Origin: Chelydra serpentina | Lineage: Eukaryota; Chordata; Testudines; Chelydridae | Assembly (NCBI GenBank): GCA_037349315.1 | Contig: JBAIAC010000014.1 | Coordinates: forward strand, 26,327,001 to 26,391,000 | DNA length: 64,000 nt | Direction: 5' to 3' | In this document: positions 1-10,654 of the stretch, one piece after another | Layout: each line of letters begins with the position of its first letter | How positions within the stretch are numbered: position 1 is the first letter of the stretch | Position numbers and translations under genes: made by a program | The notes under the pieces: model-generated | Databases searched by the model: none | What the model was told of the DNA's origin: nothing | Seen by the model: the letters and a program-made list of their open reading frames with translations, nothing else

Positions 1-1160
1 CTTATCCAAATAATTTCTTCTAGGTATGGAAGATGAATTTTCATACCTGGTTCAAGCCTTACACAGCATTGCTGCTCCGTGTCTCCTTCTCCAGAGAAAA
101 ACAGACAAAGGGAAAGTTTCTTTCCCAAATTTAAAAGTTCTAGCCTTCCCATTGGATCTTTTGGTCAGGTATCCACTCCTTTTCTTTTACCTGTGGGCTT
201 GTTAACCCTTTACAGGTAAAGCAAGGAGAGAACAGACACCAAGAGGGATTTTACAGCTAGCTGGCTGGCTGAACATTTATAAACAGAGGCTATACTCCCC
301 CCCTTCATTTATCACACACCCCCAAATCACAGACAGTGCTGGCCAGCCTGGTTCAGATTGGGTCCACACCAGCTGGGATTTCTTCCTGGAGGTTTAGGAA
401 ATAGAGTTCATAAGATTCATGCACCTCTAATTTTACTAATAATGACATGAACTAAACAGTACTTTTTACATTTCAAGGACTACATTGACTTAAAATGCAG
501 GGACATTTTTACCTTCCTGATTCTGGGAAACCTTCCCGGGAGGCTGCATCGGCCACTTTGTTAGAGGCTCCTGAAATTTACTGTATTTTAAAATCAAAGT
601 CTAGGAGCGCTAAACTCCACCGAAGAAGTTTTTTGTTAGTCTCTTTGACTGTGTGAAGCCACTTCAGGGCAGCATGGTCAGTCTGCAGGTGGAACCGCCA
701 TCCCCAAATGCATGGGCGTAACTTCTCCTGAGCATACCCAATGGGGTAACATTCTTTTTCAGAGACTGACCAGTGGCTCTCTCTCTCAAAGTTTTTTTGC
801 TGAGAAACACAACAGGATGGAATTGTTGATCTGGTCCTTCCTGCATTAAAACTGCTCCTACACCACGCTCGGATGCATCTGTGGTTACGACAAACAGTTG
901 GTCGAAGTTCGGGGCCCTCAATACAGTGTAAGGTAAGGGCCACCTTAAGCTGGTTAAAGGCTGCCTGACACTTCTCAGTCCACTGAATGGCATTTGGCTG
1001 TTTTTTCCTGGTCAAGTGCCCACTCTTTCTTTTACCTGTGGGCTTGTTAACGCTTTACAGGTAAAGCAAGCAGAGAATAGACACCAAGAGGGATTTTACA
1101 GCTGGCTGGCTGGGTGTTCATAAATGGGGACTTACCCGCCCACCTTCATTTATCACAACA
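1..1160 (-). mobile_element. Deleted Ty3/gypsy LTR retrotransposon (LTR fragments plus RNase H remnant)
   Basis: Read on the minus strand, 578-1015 encodes a decayed reverse-transcriptase/RNase H segment. It is split over two frames and resembles the Ty3/gypsy pattern of a TDAS-like motif, then an EKEC motif, then a TDHAAL motif followed by a 'LLRW' stretch. A further frame near 500-575 still looks like the end of RNase H (an ADAASRE-like motif). A block of about 148 bp at 169-317 recurs in the same orientation at 1012-1160, on either side of the coding remnant, as expected for the starts of two LTRs. The right-hand copy abuts pol directly, so gag and most of pol are missing. The left LTR seems to run off the window edge. 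The element is inactive. Confidence 0.7.
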
Positions 1161-2550
1161 GGCATTCTCATGGCACTGTTGTAGCTGGCGTCAGAAGATA
1201 TTTACGTGCCAGATGCGCTAAAGATTCATATGTCCCTTCATGCTTCAACTGTCATTCCAGAGGACATGCGTCCATGTTGATGATGGGTTCTGCTCGATAA
1301 TAATCCAAAGCAGTGTCAACCAACGCATGTTCATTTTCATTATCTGAGTCAGATGCCACCAGCAGAAGGTTGATTTTCTTTTTTGGTGGTTCGGGTTCTG
1401 TAGTTTCCGCATCGGAGTGTTGCTCTTTTAAGACTTCTGAAAGCATGCTCCACACCTCCTCCCTCTCAGATTTTGGAAGACACTTCAGATTCCTAAACCT
1501 TAGGTCAAGTGCTGTAGCTATCTTTAGAAATCTCACATTGGTACCGTCTTTGTGTTTTGTCAAATCTGCAGTGAAAGTGTTCTTAAAATGAACATGTTCT
1601 GGGTCATCATCCAAGACTGCTACAATATGAAATATATGGCAGAAATCAGGTAAAAACAGAGCAGGGGACATACAATTCTCCCCCAAGGCGTTCAGTCACA
1701 AATTTAATTAACACTTTTTTATTTTTTTTAAAACAAGGCATCAGCATGGAAGCATGTCCTCTGGAATGGTGGCCGAAGCATGAAGGGACATATGAATTTT
1801 TAGAATATATGGCATGTAAATACAGGAGACCGCCGCTAGAACACGCGTCACCATAGCATGAATTCGGTATTAGTGCCGGGGTGACCATGGATCCCAAAAT
1901 AAATTGTTTACATTGGGATCCATGGTAACACCCCCTCCCCGCCCACGACAACGTGGTCCCCGCGTTAACGTGGTACCATACATGGCTCCCAAACCCCGCA
2001 TTCTAGCGGGGTGCGATGTACCTTGCAATACTGGCTACAAAAGTGCGATGCAAATGCGTGTTCTCACTTTCTGGTGACACTTTAAATAAGAAGAGGGCAG
2101 TATTATCTCCTGTAAATGTAAACAAACTTGTCTGTCTTAGCAATTGGCTGAACAAGAAGGAGGACTGAGTGGACTTATAGGTTCTGAAGTTTTACATGGT
2201 TTTGTTTTTGAGTGCAGTTATGTAACAAAAAATTTACATTTGTAACTTACTACAATCTTTGTCGTGAAAGTGTATTTGTATGAGCTGAATTGAAAAATAC
2301 TATTTCTTTTATCATTTTTAAAGTGAAAATATTTGTAATCAAAAATATACACTTTGATTTCAATTACAACCCAGAATACAACATGTGAAAATGTAGAAAA
2401 ATATCCAAAATATTTAATACATTTCAACTGATATTCTATTGTTTAACAGTTCCAGTAAAACTCCGATTAACTGAGATTAGTTTTTTTAATCGCGATTAGT
2501 TTTTTGAGTTAATCACGCGAGTTAACGGCGATTAATCAACAGCCCTAATA
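1161..2550. mobile_element. hAT (ZBED-type) DNA transposon fossil, inverted duplicate
   Basis: On the minus strand, 1252-1686 encodes the C-terminal part of a hAT transposase of the ZBED-like group (motifs LKCLPKSERE and EPPKKK). The segment just downstream of that coding end reappears on the plus strand from about 1738 and continues through the 3' non-coding part. It ends near 2547 in a terminus reading cagccctaata, preceded by the AT-rich motif ttaatcgcgatta. The window therefore holds two pieces of one element family placed back to back. Premature stops show that it is dead. The plus-strand piece is interrupted at about 1822-2030 by an unrelated GC-rich foldback. Confidence 0.65.
1822..2030. 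repeat. GC-rich foldback inserted in the hAT fossil
   Basis: This is a stretch of about 200 bp, much richer in GC than its surroundings. Inside it is a near-perfect hairpin: accatggatccc at about 1883-1894 pairs with gggatccatggt at about 1915-1926. Related ends (ccgctagaa near 1831 and ttctagcgg near 2002) face each other. The hAT sequence reads through on both sides, which points to a small non-autonomous DNA element. Its family was not identified. Confidence 0.45.
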
Positions 2551-3159
2551 AAAGCTAGTAATATCTAAGTACTAGGGCAGCAGTTAACTTCAAGCTTTGT
2601 GGGCTAGTACACATATTTATAGTAGCGGCTCTACATCTTATAAGGCTAATGTTTGAGATGCAAAAAACGTGCGTGAAATCCTGACTTCAACGGGGCCAGG
2701 ATTCCACCCTGGGAATGTAATATGCATGGGGGGGAAAGCATACTGGCATTAGAATGTCATGAGAAGATGCATCTTAACATGTTACTTTATTTTCTCCCAC
2801 AGAAGTTTTTTCTGAAGGAAATAAAACAAGAGGGATGGACTCCTTCATTGTTTAAGTTTTATTGCAGATTCTAAAATTCGAATATTATATCCACTTTCTG
2901 CTTCCCTAGACATGGTTTTGGGTATGTATTTAGAGTAAAGCACAGGGAAGTAGACACGCAAATCACATTATTGTTAATTATTTGCTTAATTTCCTGTTCA
3001 CTTCACCAGTAATACATCCCTTGGTATCCACTAGGGAACAATGTCTGGATATAGATCATGAAATGGATATGAATAGGAAAATGGAAATGAATATGCTAAT
3101 CATGCCTCATGGACAGACAACCCAGGCATTTCAGTTTATAAACCAAATAAATCCATTAC

Positions 3160-3311
3160 CTGTGAAAAAGATGTACGTTGAGCCAGTTTTAGACTCGTCC
3201 TTCTTGCAGCTATAGTCATTACACAGAAGAAGCCAGCAGCTATATTCACCAGTATCTGCTGCAGTAGAATTTGCAAGGATCAGCTGACCGTATCTGTCAA
3301 GCTGCTTAATG
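3160..3311 (-). CDS. PDGFRL: PDGFRL coding exon 3 (end of first Ig domain)
   Basis: This 152-nt exon encodes SIKQLDRYGQLILANSTAAD and then the F-strand signature DTGEYSCW, with its disulfide-forming Cys. It ends with KTGSTYIFFT. The acceptor is ctctctag|C and the donor is CACAG|GTAATG. The phase (one base in, one base out) agrees with exon 2 and with the family. The Ig domain split between exons 2 and 3 is complete here, with both disulfide cysteines present. Confidence 0.94.
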
Positions 3312-3863
3312 CTAGAGAGAATAGACAAAAACACAGCCAAGCACACACATATTTCTTTGTACATTTTCTCACTTCATTTCCATTTGTTTTTGATTTCTTC
3401 TTTTTCATTCTGTAATTGGCTATTTACTACATCCTTCCCCTAACAGGGGCATCATAAACCCCTGATCCTGCAAATACTTGTAAAAAATGAGTAGTCCCAT
3501 TGCATTCAAAGGTGAAGGATGAGGCTATAACATGTAAGCAAACACATGGTGAAGAACTGGCAAAGCTGTGTTTGTTATATGTTTTATTACTATTGTTGGT
3601 TTTAAGTTAAGGTTAGAGTGAGGAATGGGGAAGTGAGGAAAGGAGTGGGAAACAGGAAGGGAAAGAAACAGATGTTTGAGAATGCCATTTGGGATCAAAC
3701 CTGAAGTCTGAATCCAGAAACCCAGAGATGCTGTATAATGGACAACATGACCAAGGATTTCAGAGACCTGGTGAGCTGTTTTGATACATGTGGGGCAATG
3801 CAGGCCAATCAGCAAAAAGAGACAATACACAGCATCCCCAACAGCCCTTGAAGCAAATTAGGA

Positions 3864-4295
3864 ATGGACTTTTTCCCCACCAGGAACTACAAAAACTACC
3901 TCATTATTGTAGACCACTGTTGGGAACTAGATGAACTGTCTAGTGATTGCAGTGCCTATCATGTACACAGCCGTGAAGGAATTCAGCGGGCGTGGCATCG
4001 CAAACTGTGTCGCTTCAGACAAACCAAATCAGCAATTAACATTGCTAAGACTATTTTAAAGAAAGCTGCAAAATGCAAAGAAAATAGGACAAGCCATTTT
4101 TTAAAAGGAAAAACACTCCCATGGAAGGCCTTAATAGCAGCCGGTACAATGCTTGATGTGGATGAGTGCCAAGAACTTTCCGACTGCCAACTGTCAAAGG
4201 GGTTACAGGAATATCCTGATTCTATTGTGTACATTCTGGTTCAAAGAATGTCATGTGAGGTCTCAAATGAAAGCCAGGGTCACAGTGGTTATTAG
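3864..4295 (+). pseudogene. Ty3/gypsy integrase remnant
   Basis: A 143-codon open frame starts MDFFPTRNYKNYLIIVDHCWE, resembling the beginning of a gypsy integrase catalytic core around its first acidic residue (LIIVD). It then jumps to a segment like the end of the core (IAKTILKKAAKCKE, PWKALI). The middle of the core, with the other catalytic acids, is missing. The open frame is therefore an internally deleted transposon fragment and not a host gene. A CA-rich stretch and TG repeats follow at 4330-4440. Confidence 0.5.
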
Positions 4296-4847
4296 TATCA
4301 CTGAGAGACATATGTACAGATACTATGTAAGGAGTGTGTGTGCGTGTGTGTGTGTAAACCCTGTAACATATATAACAACCTGTAATATAACCTGTAACAT
4401 TTATTTATTTTCTCTCTCTAATAAACACACCCCCCCCACACACAAAATATGTTCTTAGAGTCTATATCAAGGTATAAGGCACAAGGTGAGAAACAGGTTT
4501 TCTGTCAGACAAAAGATGTTTATTCATCTACCTGAGTACATGTAAATTGAGTAGTGTGTCATTCACAATGGTTCACCTATCACCAGTCTGACTGAATGCA
4601 AATTAAGGATTGTGAGAACTTCAGAGAAAAAATCTAACAGAAAGAGAAAAGGAGCGGCAGAATGAGGGAACCCTATCTGGTGGGTGCTCTTTAGAGGTTC
4701 GCTTGACTATATTTGGAGGTCAGAGAAGACACCTAGGCACCTTTCACTGAGGATGCAAGAGGACTGCGATTTTGCTTCACGAGAAAGGGGTCTCAATGCT
4801 GGTTGAAGATGATGAAGAGAACTTTGGGTGAGAGAACTTCTATAGAC

Positions 4848-4884
4848 TCTGTTAGTCTATAAGGTGCCACAGGACCCTTTGTCG
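4848..4884 (+). mobile_element. 37-bp Penelope-like element tail with 11-bp target duplication
   Basis: The 37 bp starting tctgttagtctataagg match the 3' tail found in the larger Penelope-like insertions of this window. They are flanked by the direct repeat cttctatagac at 4837-4847 and 4885-4895. The exact abutting duplication shows that this is an insertion of only the extreme 3' end of the element. Confidence 0.75.
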
Positions 4885-5634
4885 CTTCTATAGACAGGAC
4901 ATTAACCTGTTAGTTAAAATCAAGACAGGCCTTCTAGAGACTAAACTTGGTTTTATTTGTTTGGTTCCAATATTTTTATTCACTGTCACTTGAATCTCTA
5001 TTCTTCAATAATAGATGCATTTGTAGTTAAAACAAGAATAAGTTTAATTGCTGTGAGGGTCCTGAAGCACACCTTAAAAGCTGGTGTGTTCTGTTCCTTG
5101 GGGCACAGCACAGCTAGTAATCCTGTGAGTATTCAGTAGAACAGGGGCTAGATACTACAGAGAATGCTCCAAGTACCTGGGGATTGATGTGTGCCTATTG
5201 ATACCTACACAGAGAGAGCCACGCCTCCAGACGTTTGGAAAGTGGTGCTTGAATTGCCAGAGGCTGGTGGTTTCAAGCAGCTTATCCACAGCAGGCACAG
5301 ACTACTTCACGCTAAGGGGAGGTAGTGGTATGGCACCTCACCACCCGGGTACCCCCTGGAGTGAAGAAGGGTGAGATCTGATCAGCAGGATATGGAAGGA
5401 ACACAGGTCAATAAGCAACTGATAGATATCAGAACTCACTCTCGAAACACCATACTACCAATAGAACCAAGTGCAAGACAGTTTCCGGTCATCACAAGAC
5501 AACTCAGGTTTGCACCAACATCAAAACACCTGCAAAGTATACACAATGTACAATACTAAGACACGAAGGAACAATCCTCCCAAAATAAGAAGCAAATTCC
5601 TTAGCTGCCAAGCAAATTAAAAGGGCTGGTCCAC

Positions 5635-5915
5635 ACTAGGGGGCGGGATCGATCCAAGATATGCAACTTCAGCTACGTGAATAACATAGCTGAAGTCGAA
5701 TATAGATCGATTTTTTTAAAGTACTTACCACGGTCCACACGGCAGCAGACAGGCTCCCCCATCGACTCCGCTTACTCCTTGTGCGGAGCTGGAGTTCCGG
5801 TGTCGACGGGGAGCGCTTCTGGGATCGATTTATCGCATCTAGACGAGACGCAATAAATCGATCCCAGAACATCGATCACCACCCGCCGAATCGGGCGGGT
5901 AGTGTGGATGTAGCC
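5635..5915. mobile_element. MITE of the 'ggctggtccacacta' family, copy 1
   Basis: The ends ggctggtccacacta and tagtgtggatgtagcc are imperfect inverted repeats. The interior has a second symmetric block, gatcgatttatcgc followed by its complement, near 5820-5866. The sequence matches, in opposite orientation, the element at 41313-41613. It has no coding capacity. It is probably a non-autonomous DNA transposon; the superfamily is not certain. Confidence 0.65.
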
Positions 5916-6940
5916 GTAGTCCATTAAAAAAAAGAGAGAGTTGTTAAGTGTGATGATATAGATTTTAGTGGAAGTATATTAACATGTTAACTAAGTAAGC
6001 AGGTAATGGTATTTGTGACACTGAATCCCATATTCTTCATAGTATTATTATTATATATGATAATGGCATAACTATGATGTATTTTATGCAAGATAGGTCA
6101 TGTGAATCAACCACTGAAAAGGTTATGATTCACTGAATATGATTATCCTATCTGTATGTATCATTTTTGTATCTGAAGTTAGGAATATTGTCTATGCATC
6201 TATTACAAAAGTGTTTACACCTAGGGAACGCCCTCTTGGCAGAATGCAATCAGTCTAGATGGCTGGACGATGTCCACCGGGTTGCCTTCCTGAAGACTCT
6301 CCGAGTCATGGTGAAGCTATTTATCATAACACTGCCAAGAGATTCCACACAAGGAAGGCGAGGATAATTTCTGTGGAAAGGGATTGCACGATGCGTCCTG
6401 TTCAATCCCTGCATTCTACTTGGTTGCTCAAGACACCAGTAGTCACTGCTGAAAGTCTGGTGTTTTGTGAAAAAGTGCGATTTCAAAACAGAAAAGTTAT
6501 TTTTGTTAATTATTTGTGGTCTGGTGCAATCATTAGCTGCACTTGTACTTAGAGCCCTTAATTATTATGAAAGCAGACAGATATTAACAGCAAAAGTACT
6601 GTGATTTTCTCATGATTTTATGGGGCACAATTCATTACTTCTAAATGCTTCGGGCTGGCAATAGTGCAGTGATAAGATACCAAAAGGTGGCAAAAGAAAA
6701 CAAATGTTTTAAGTGACATAATTGAAAAGTAGTACAGAGTTACTGTTAACATCCAATGAACTAACACCTCAGATACACAAAGCCAAGTTATGATTACTTT
6801 CAATCAGAATAACAAACTCCCCATGGCACACCAGGCCTTCCTGTGTGTGATTTTATATATAAATATACACACACATACATATATGTGCTGGGGGGAGGTG
6901 TTAAATTATGTCGCTAGTTTTGAATTCTTTCGTTTTCTTA

Positions 6941-7207
6941 GGGCACATCTACAATACAGCTGATACAGTGGCACAGCTGCAGCGTTGTAATATAGACGCT
7001 TTCTACATCAACAGAAGGGGTTTTTCCACTGATGTGGTTAGTCCAGGTCTCCAAGATGCAGTAGCTAGGTTGAGAAGAATTCTTCTGTCGACCTAGCTGC
7101 ATCTATAACAGGGATTATGTCTACATAACTACACCTCAGGGTGCAAAATTTTTCACAGCCCTGAGAAACATAGCTAGGTTGACCTAATTTTTAAGTGTAG
7201 ACCAGGC
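6941..7207. mobile_element. Harbinger-like MITE
   Basis: The left end gggcacatctaca and the complement of the right end (ggcctggtctaca) form a short terminal inverted repeat. The left flank is TTA and the right flank TGA, close to the 3-bp TWA duplication usual for Harbinger elements. An inner symmetric stretch (tagctaggttgagaagaattcttctgtcgacctagct, near 7062-7100) can fold. It is non-coding. Confidence 0.55.
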
Positions 7208-7800
7208 CTGAATTAAATTCTTTGCATTAAGCCATTGTCAGACACTATACATTTCTGTTGCCGAGTTAGAGATGTAGTGAAAAACTGATTACAGTTTGTG
7301 ATTACATAAACATATGAACTGTAAGATATTCAATACTAAACATTTACAGTACAGAGAAGCAATTCTGCCAGAGGAACTTTACCTCTGCCAGTTAATGCAG
7401 ACTGCCAAATACAGCTGGAAATCCCAGCTGATCAAAAGAAATAAGGTCAATGTTAATTAATTCATGATACAATGTGTTCTATTTAATCGCCTACAAGCCA
7501 TCCAGTAATCAATGGAAATTTCCTGGTGAGATGGCCAACATTAGACATGTAATCATAAAATCTGATTATATCTGCAATATGATTCTAGGATTCTCTGATT
7601 AAAGCTTTGAGACTTGTAACATTACTATCAAACAGCAGTGGAATAAATAGGGTTTTTTATTAAATAAACTAAACTAAAATATAACTGATTAGAGTTCATA
7701 GGACAATCTTTATGTGCTGTCTTCACTTGCATAGATTTTAGAGTTGTGAAAGTCTGAATCAGGATTCAAATATTTGCTATATTCCACACCATATGAGCTA

Positions 7801-8005
7801 GAAGCGACAAAGAGTTCTGTGGCACCTTATAGACTAACAGACATATTGAAGCATAAGCTTTCGTGGGTGAATATCCACTTGTTCAGATGCAAGAAGTGGG
7901 TATTCACCCACGAAAGCTTATGCTCCGATACATCTGTTAGTCTATAAGGTGCCACAGAACTCTCTGTCACCTCTACAGATCCAGACTAACACGGCTACCC
8001 TCTGA
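7801..8005. mobile_element. Inverted pair of Penelope-like tails with 11-bp target duplication
   Basis: Two copies of the Penelope-like 3' tail face outward. The left arm (about 7803-7876) is complementary to the right arm (about 7896-7974), with a short spacer between them. Shared motifs are ttagtctataaggtgccac and cccacgaaagcttatgctc. The pair is flanked by catatgagcta at 7790-7800 and again at 8006-8016, so it inserted as one unit. Confidence 0.8.
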
Positions 8006-8065
8006 CATATGAGCTAAATGCTTTTTATTCAAAATATTCAGGACAGTTTAAAGTAAAGTGACTAA

Positions 8066-8757
8066 GGCCTAGGCTACACTTGCAGATGTACAGCGCTGTT
8101 AGTTAAACCCGTGTTCGTACAGCTGAGCAGGGAAAGCGCTGCAGCCTGTCCACACTGGCAGCGGCCAGCGCAGTAACTACCACTGACGTGGCTACATTTG
8201 CGGCACTTGCAGCTGTATTGGGAGCGGTGCATTATGGGCATTAAGGTAGCTGCAACGTGCTTTTCAAATCGGGGGGGTGAGGGGGAGTTTGACAGGGAGC
8301 GTTTTTGGAAAAAGAGTGGGTTTTTGGAATCTCCACAGAGTGTCAGCTCATTATTTCCACACGTCCACATCCCCTGCCTCTCTCTCAATCACTGAAAGCA
8401 AACAGCAGGGGCTTTGTTTGTTTTTAAAGAGCAGATAAAAGAGAGGAAATGGAGCCTGTGTTTAGCAGCTGTGTTTAGCAGCTCAACAACGGAGCTCTGA
8501 ACTCCAACCCGGAAGTGCCGTTTCAAAACAAAGCAGCTTCCGGAGATCAGTAACTGCGTTGTTCCTGGGCTACACTGAAAGACCAAGGTTCCACCCACTT
8601 CGCAACAGTAGCTATTTCTCTCGGGGAGGTGGAGTACATGCAGCGCTGTATCTGAGGAGATACAGCGTTGCACGTGCCTTGCAAGTGTAGCCAGTTAATG
8701 AGTTACAGCGCTGCCGGCAGTTTTATTACGCTGTAACTTGTAAGTGTAGCCAAGGCC
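8066..8757. mobile_element. Harbinger-like MITE, 692 bp, TSD TAA
   Basis: The left end ggcctaggctacacttgc and the complement of the right end (ggccttggctacacttac) form terminal inverted repeats. They are flanked by TAA on both sides (8063-8065 and 8758-8760). The motif tacagcgctg recurs near both ends. Inside are GC-rich, non-coding sequences. A 3-bp TAA duplication with this kind of terminus is typical of PIF/Harbinger non-autonomous elements. Confidence 0.75.
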
Positions 8758-8889
8758 TAAGCTAGTTCAATATGCTGATTCCATAAATTCACCTTATTAA
8801 AATCAAGTAATCATTTTAGTTATGGTGATCTGTGAACGTCATACACCAAATTTTCAAAACTGCCTCTAAATTTCCATGTGCATGTTTTA

Positions 8890-9990
8890 CTCCTGAGGGA
8901 ATTGTACACCAAAAAAAAAAAAAAAAAAAATATGTGCACAATATTTTAAAATTCTGCAAATTGTATTTGTCAGTAAATAAATGTGGAGCCACCAGCATGG
9001 TAGTGGGGAGCACAAGCCCCTGGCTGTATGGAGATCACCCTGCAGGGCCCCCTTCCCACCCCCCTCTTCCAGGATAGAGACTTGGTGGTGAGGCTGCACC
9101 AGACCCTGACAAAGGACAAGGGCTGCTCCAGAAACATCCTGGGGCCCTGCTCCTCTGCGCCACGCACATCAGGTGTGGAGTGTGGGGGGTTCTGTGTGGA
9201 GCAATCTGGGTGCAAGTGGCTCAGTGGGGGGTCCAGATATAGAGGGGATCTGGATGCACAGGGGGCCATTGGGGGGTTCCAAGGCAATGGGACTCTACAA
9301 GGGGGTCTAGGTGAAGGTGGTTGGAGCTTAGCAGGGGGAATCTGGGTGTGGGGGGGGGAAGGTGCTCAGCAGGAGGGGGTCTGGGGGGCTCATCACAGGG
9401 TTCTGGTTGCTGGGGTTCAGATGCAGCTGATTGGGGTTCAGTGGGATGGGGATCAAGGTGCAGGGGGATGGGGCTCGTCAGGGTGGGGGGTTTGATGGGC
9501 CTGCTTAAGGGGGAGCCCAGGCTGCTGCTGCTCCTGCTAAGGGAACAGCGCATGCTGGGCTCCTGCTCCCCAACCCCAACTTTTCTATCCCCTTCTCTTC
9601 CCTATCCCATCCCCCTTTCTTTCCCCACTGTCCCTTGCCCCCTCCTCTCCCTCCCATATCCCCTTTCCCTATCCCACCCTCCTTCCTTCCCCTACCCCCC
9701 CCCCACACACCTTTTACTATGCCCCACTGCAGGCATTCACTGTTGTACAGAAAGCTGGAAGGCTCTCGGCACACAGGAGAGCAAGACTGGCACTAGAACC
9801 CAGGAGGCGGCTTCCATATTCACAGTCAGTGAAGGGAGAAGCAGCCTCCTTCAAGCGGGCAGCTCTGTGCTGGCAGAAATGAGGGGGGGGGAGGGGAAGA
9901 AGGGTGGCAGTGGCATGTGACTCTGTTAGCCCCACCACGCCTGTTGGGGGGGGGGGGGGCGCAATGCCACCCCAAACTACAACCACAGGC
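8890..9990. repeat. Interspersed repeat with poly-A and G-rich/C-rich tandem tracts
   Basis: An A run (about 8911-8930) precedes a moderately AT-rich segment. Then 9180-9500 is a degenerate G-rich minisatellite built from phrases such as gggggtctgggtg and ctcagtggggg. It is followed at 9570-9720 by a C/T-rich tract (ccctatcccaccctcc type) and by a G run at 9946-9959. The long open frames here on both strands arise from the repeat composition. The block may be one composite repeat family; I cannot name it. Confidence 0.5.
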
Positions 9991-10414
9991 ATCCCCAACA
10001 CACACACACACAGATAGTTAACATTAATGCAAGCACATTGGGAGAATATACACCACTCTTGCTATTTAGTGCAGGCAATAAGTTCCAGCGTTCAAACTCC
10101 AGAGCATCTGAAGTGGGGATGGAATTTAACATGAAAATGAACGTGTGCAACTCCCAGTTAAACTAGGGGGAGTTTGTGGCTGCTTAGAGCAGGGCTGTAT
10201 TTTACTCTCTGTGTTTTTCTTCCAGGCCAATCAAAAACACCCCGACACAATAAAAATGTGTAAGGTTTCTTTCCAATAGCTAGGATTTTACCATGTGCAG
10301 GGTCACAACGTAGAGATGAAGAGTACCTTGTCAGCGCTGCTTCTAGTGGTTGTTTGGGTTGCTCCGCCATACTGGTGGTTTGGATTACAAGAAAAAGAAT
10401 CAGCAGTATTTCCC

Positions 10415-10495
10415 AGTGGTGACGGGAGTCTGGAAAGCTCTGTTCCCAACTCTGCCACTGCCACAATGTGACCCTGGGCAAGTCATTTAGGGTGG
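10415..10495 (+). repeat. MIR-like SINE fragment
   Basis: The stretch ctctgccactgcc...tgaccctgggcaagtcattta follows the pattern of the central part of MIR/CORE SINEs. It is short and has no preserved Pol III head. A segment with the motif tttcaatgggaattgag follows it (10500-10560). Confidence 0.5.
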
Positions 10496-10654
10496 GAGTT
10501 CCAAAGGGAATAGGTACCTAACTCTCTCTGATTTTCAATGGGAATTGAGTGCCTAATTCCTCTGATTGCTTTTGAAAATCTCCCTCTAACCAATCTAGAA
10601 CATAGCAACAACTAATGATGCTTACCCAACTTTGAAAAGAGCTTAGAGACATAA

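Larger units (their letters stand above)
1..3159. other. PDGFRL intron 3 (part)
   Basis: This interval lies downstream (minus-strand sense) of PDGFRL exon 3. Its first 2.55 kb is filled by the gypsy and hAT remnants listed separately. The rest (2550-3159) is AT-rich intron sequence with no recognisable exon; around 2690 it carries one copy of an old dispersed motif ending in cttcaacggggccagga. Exon 4 of PDGFRL was not found here and is presumed to lie beyond the left edge. Confidence 0.6.

Noticed and set aside
1012..1160. The 148-bp repeat as a separate SINE
   Set aside because: It occurs on both sides of gypsy pol sequence in the same orientation, which fits LTR ends better.
3864..4295. 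143-codon frame that could be taken as a host gene
   Set aside because: Motifs fit a deleted Ty3/gypsy integrase and it lies in a PDGFRL intron.
9028..9920. 155- and 199-codon frames on the plus strand
   Set aside because: They lie entirely in a G-rich/C-rich degenerate minisatellite; composition alone explains the openness.
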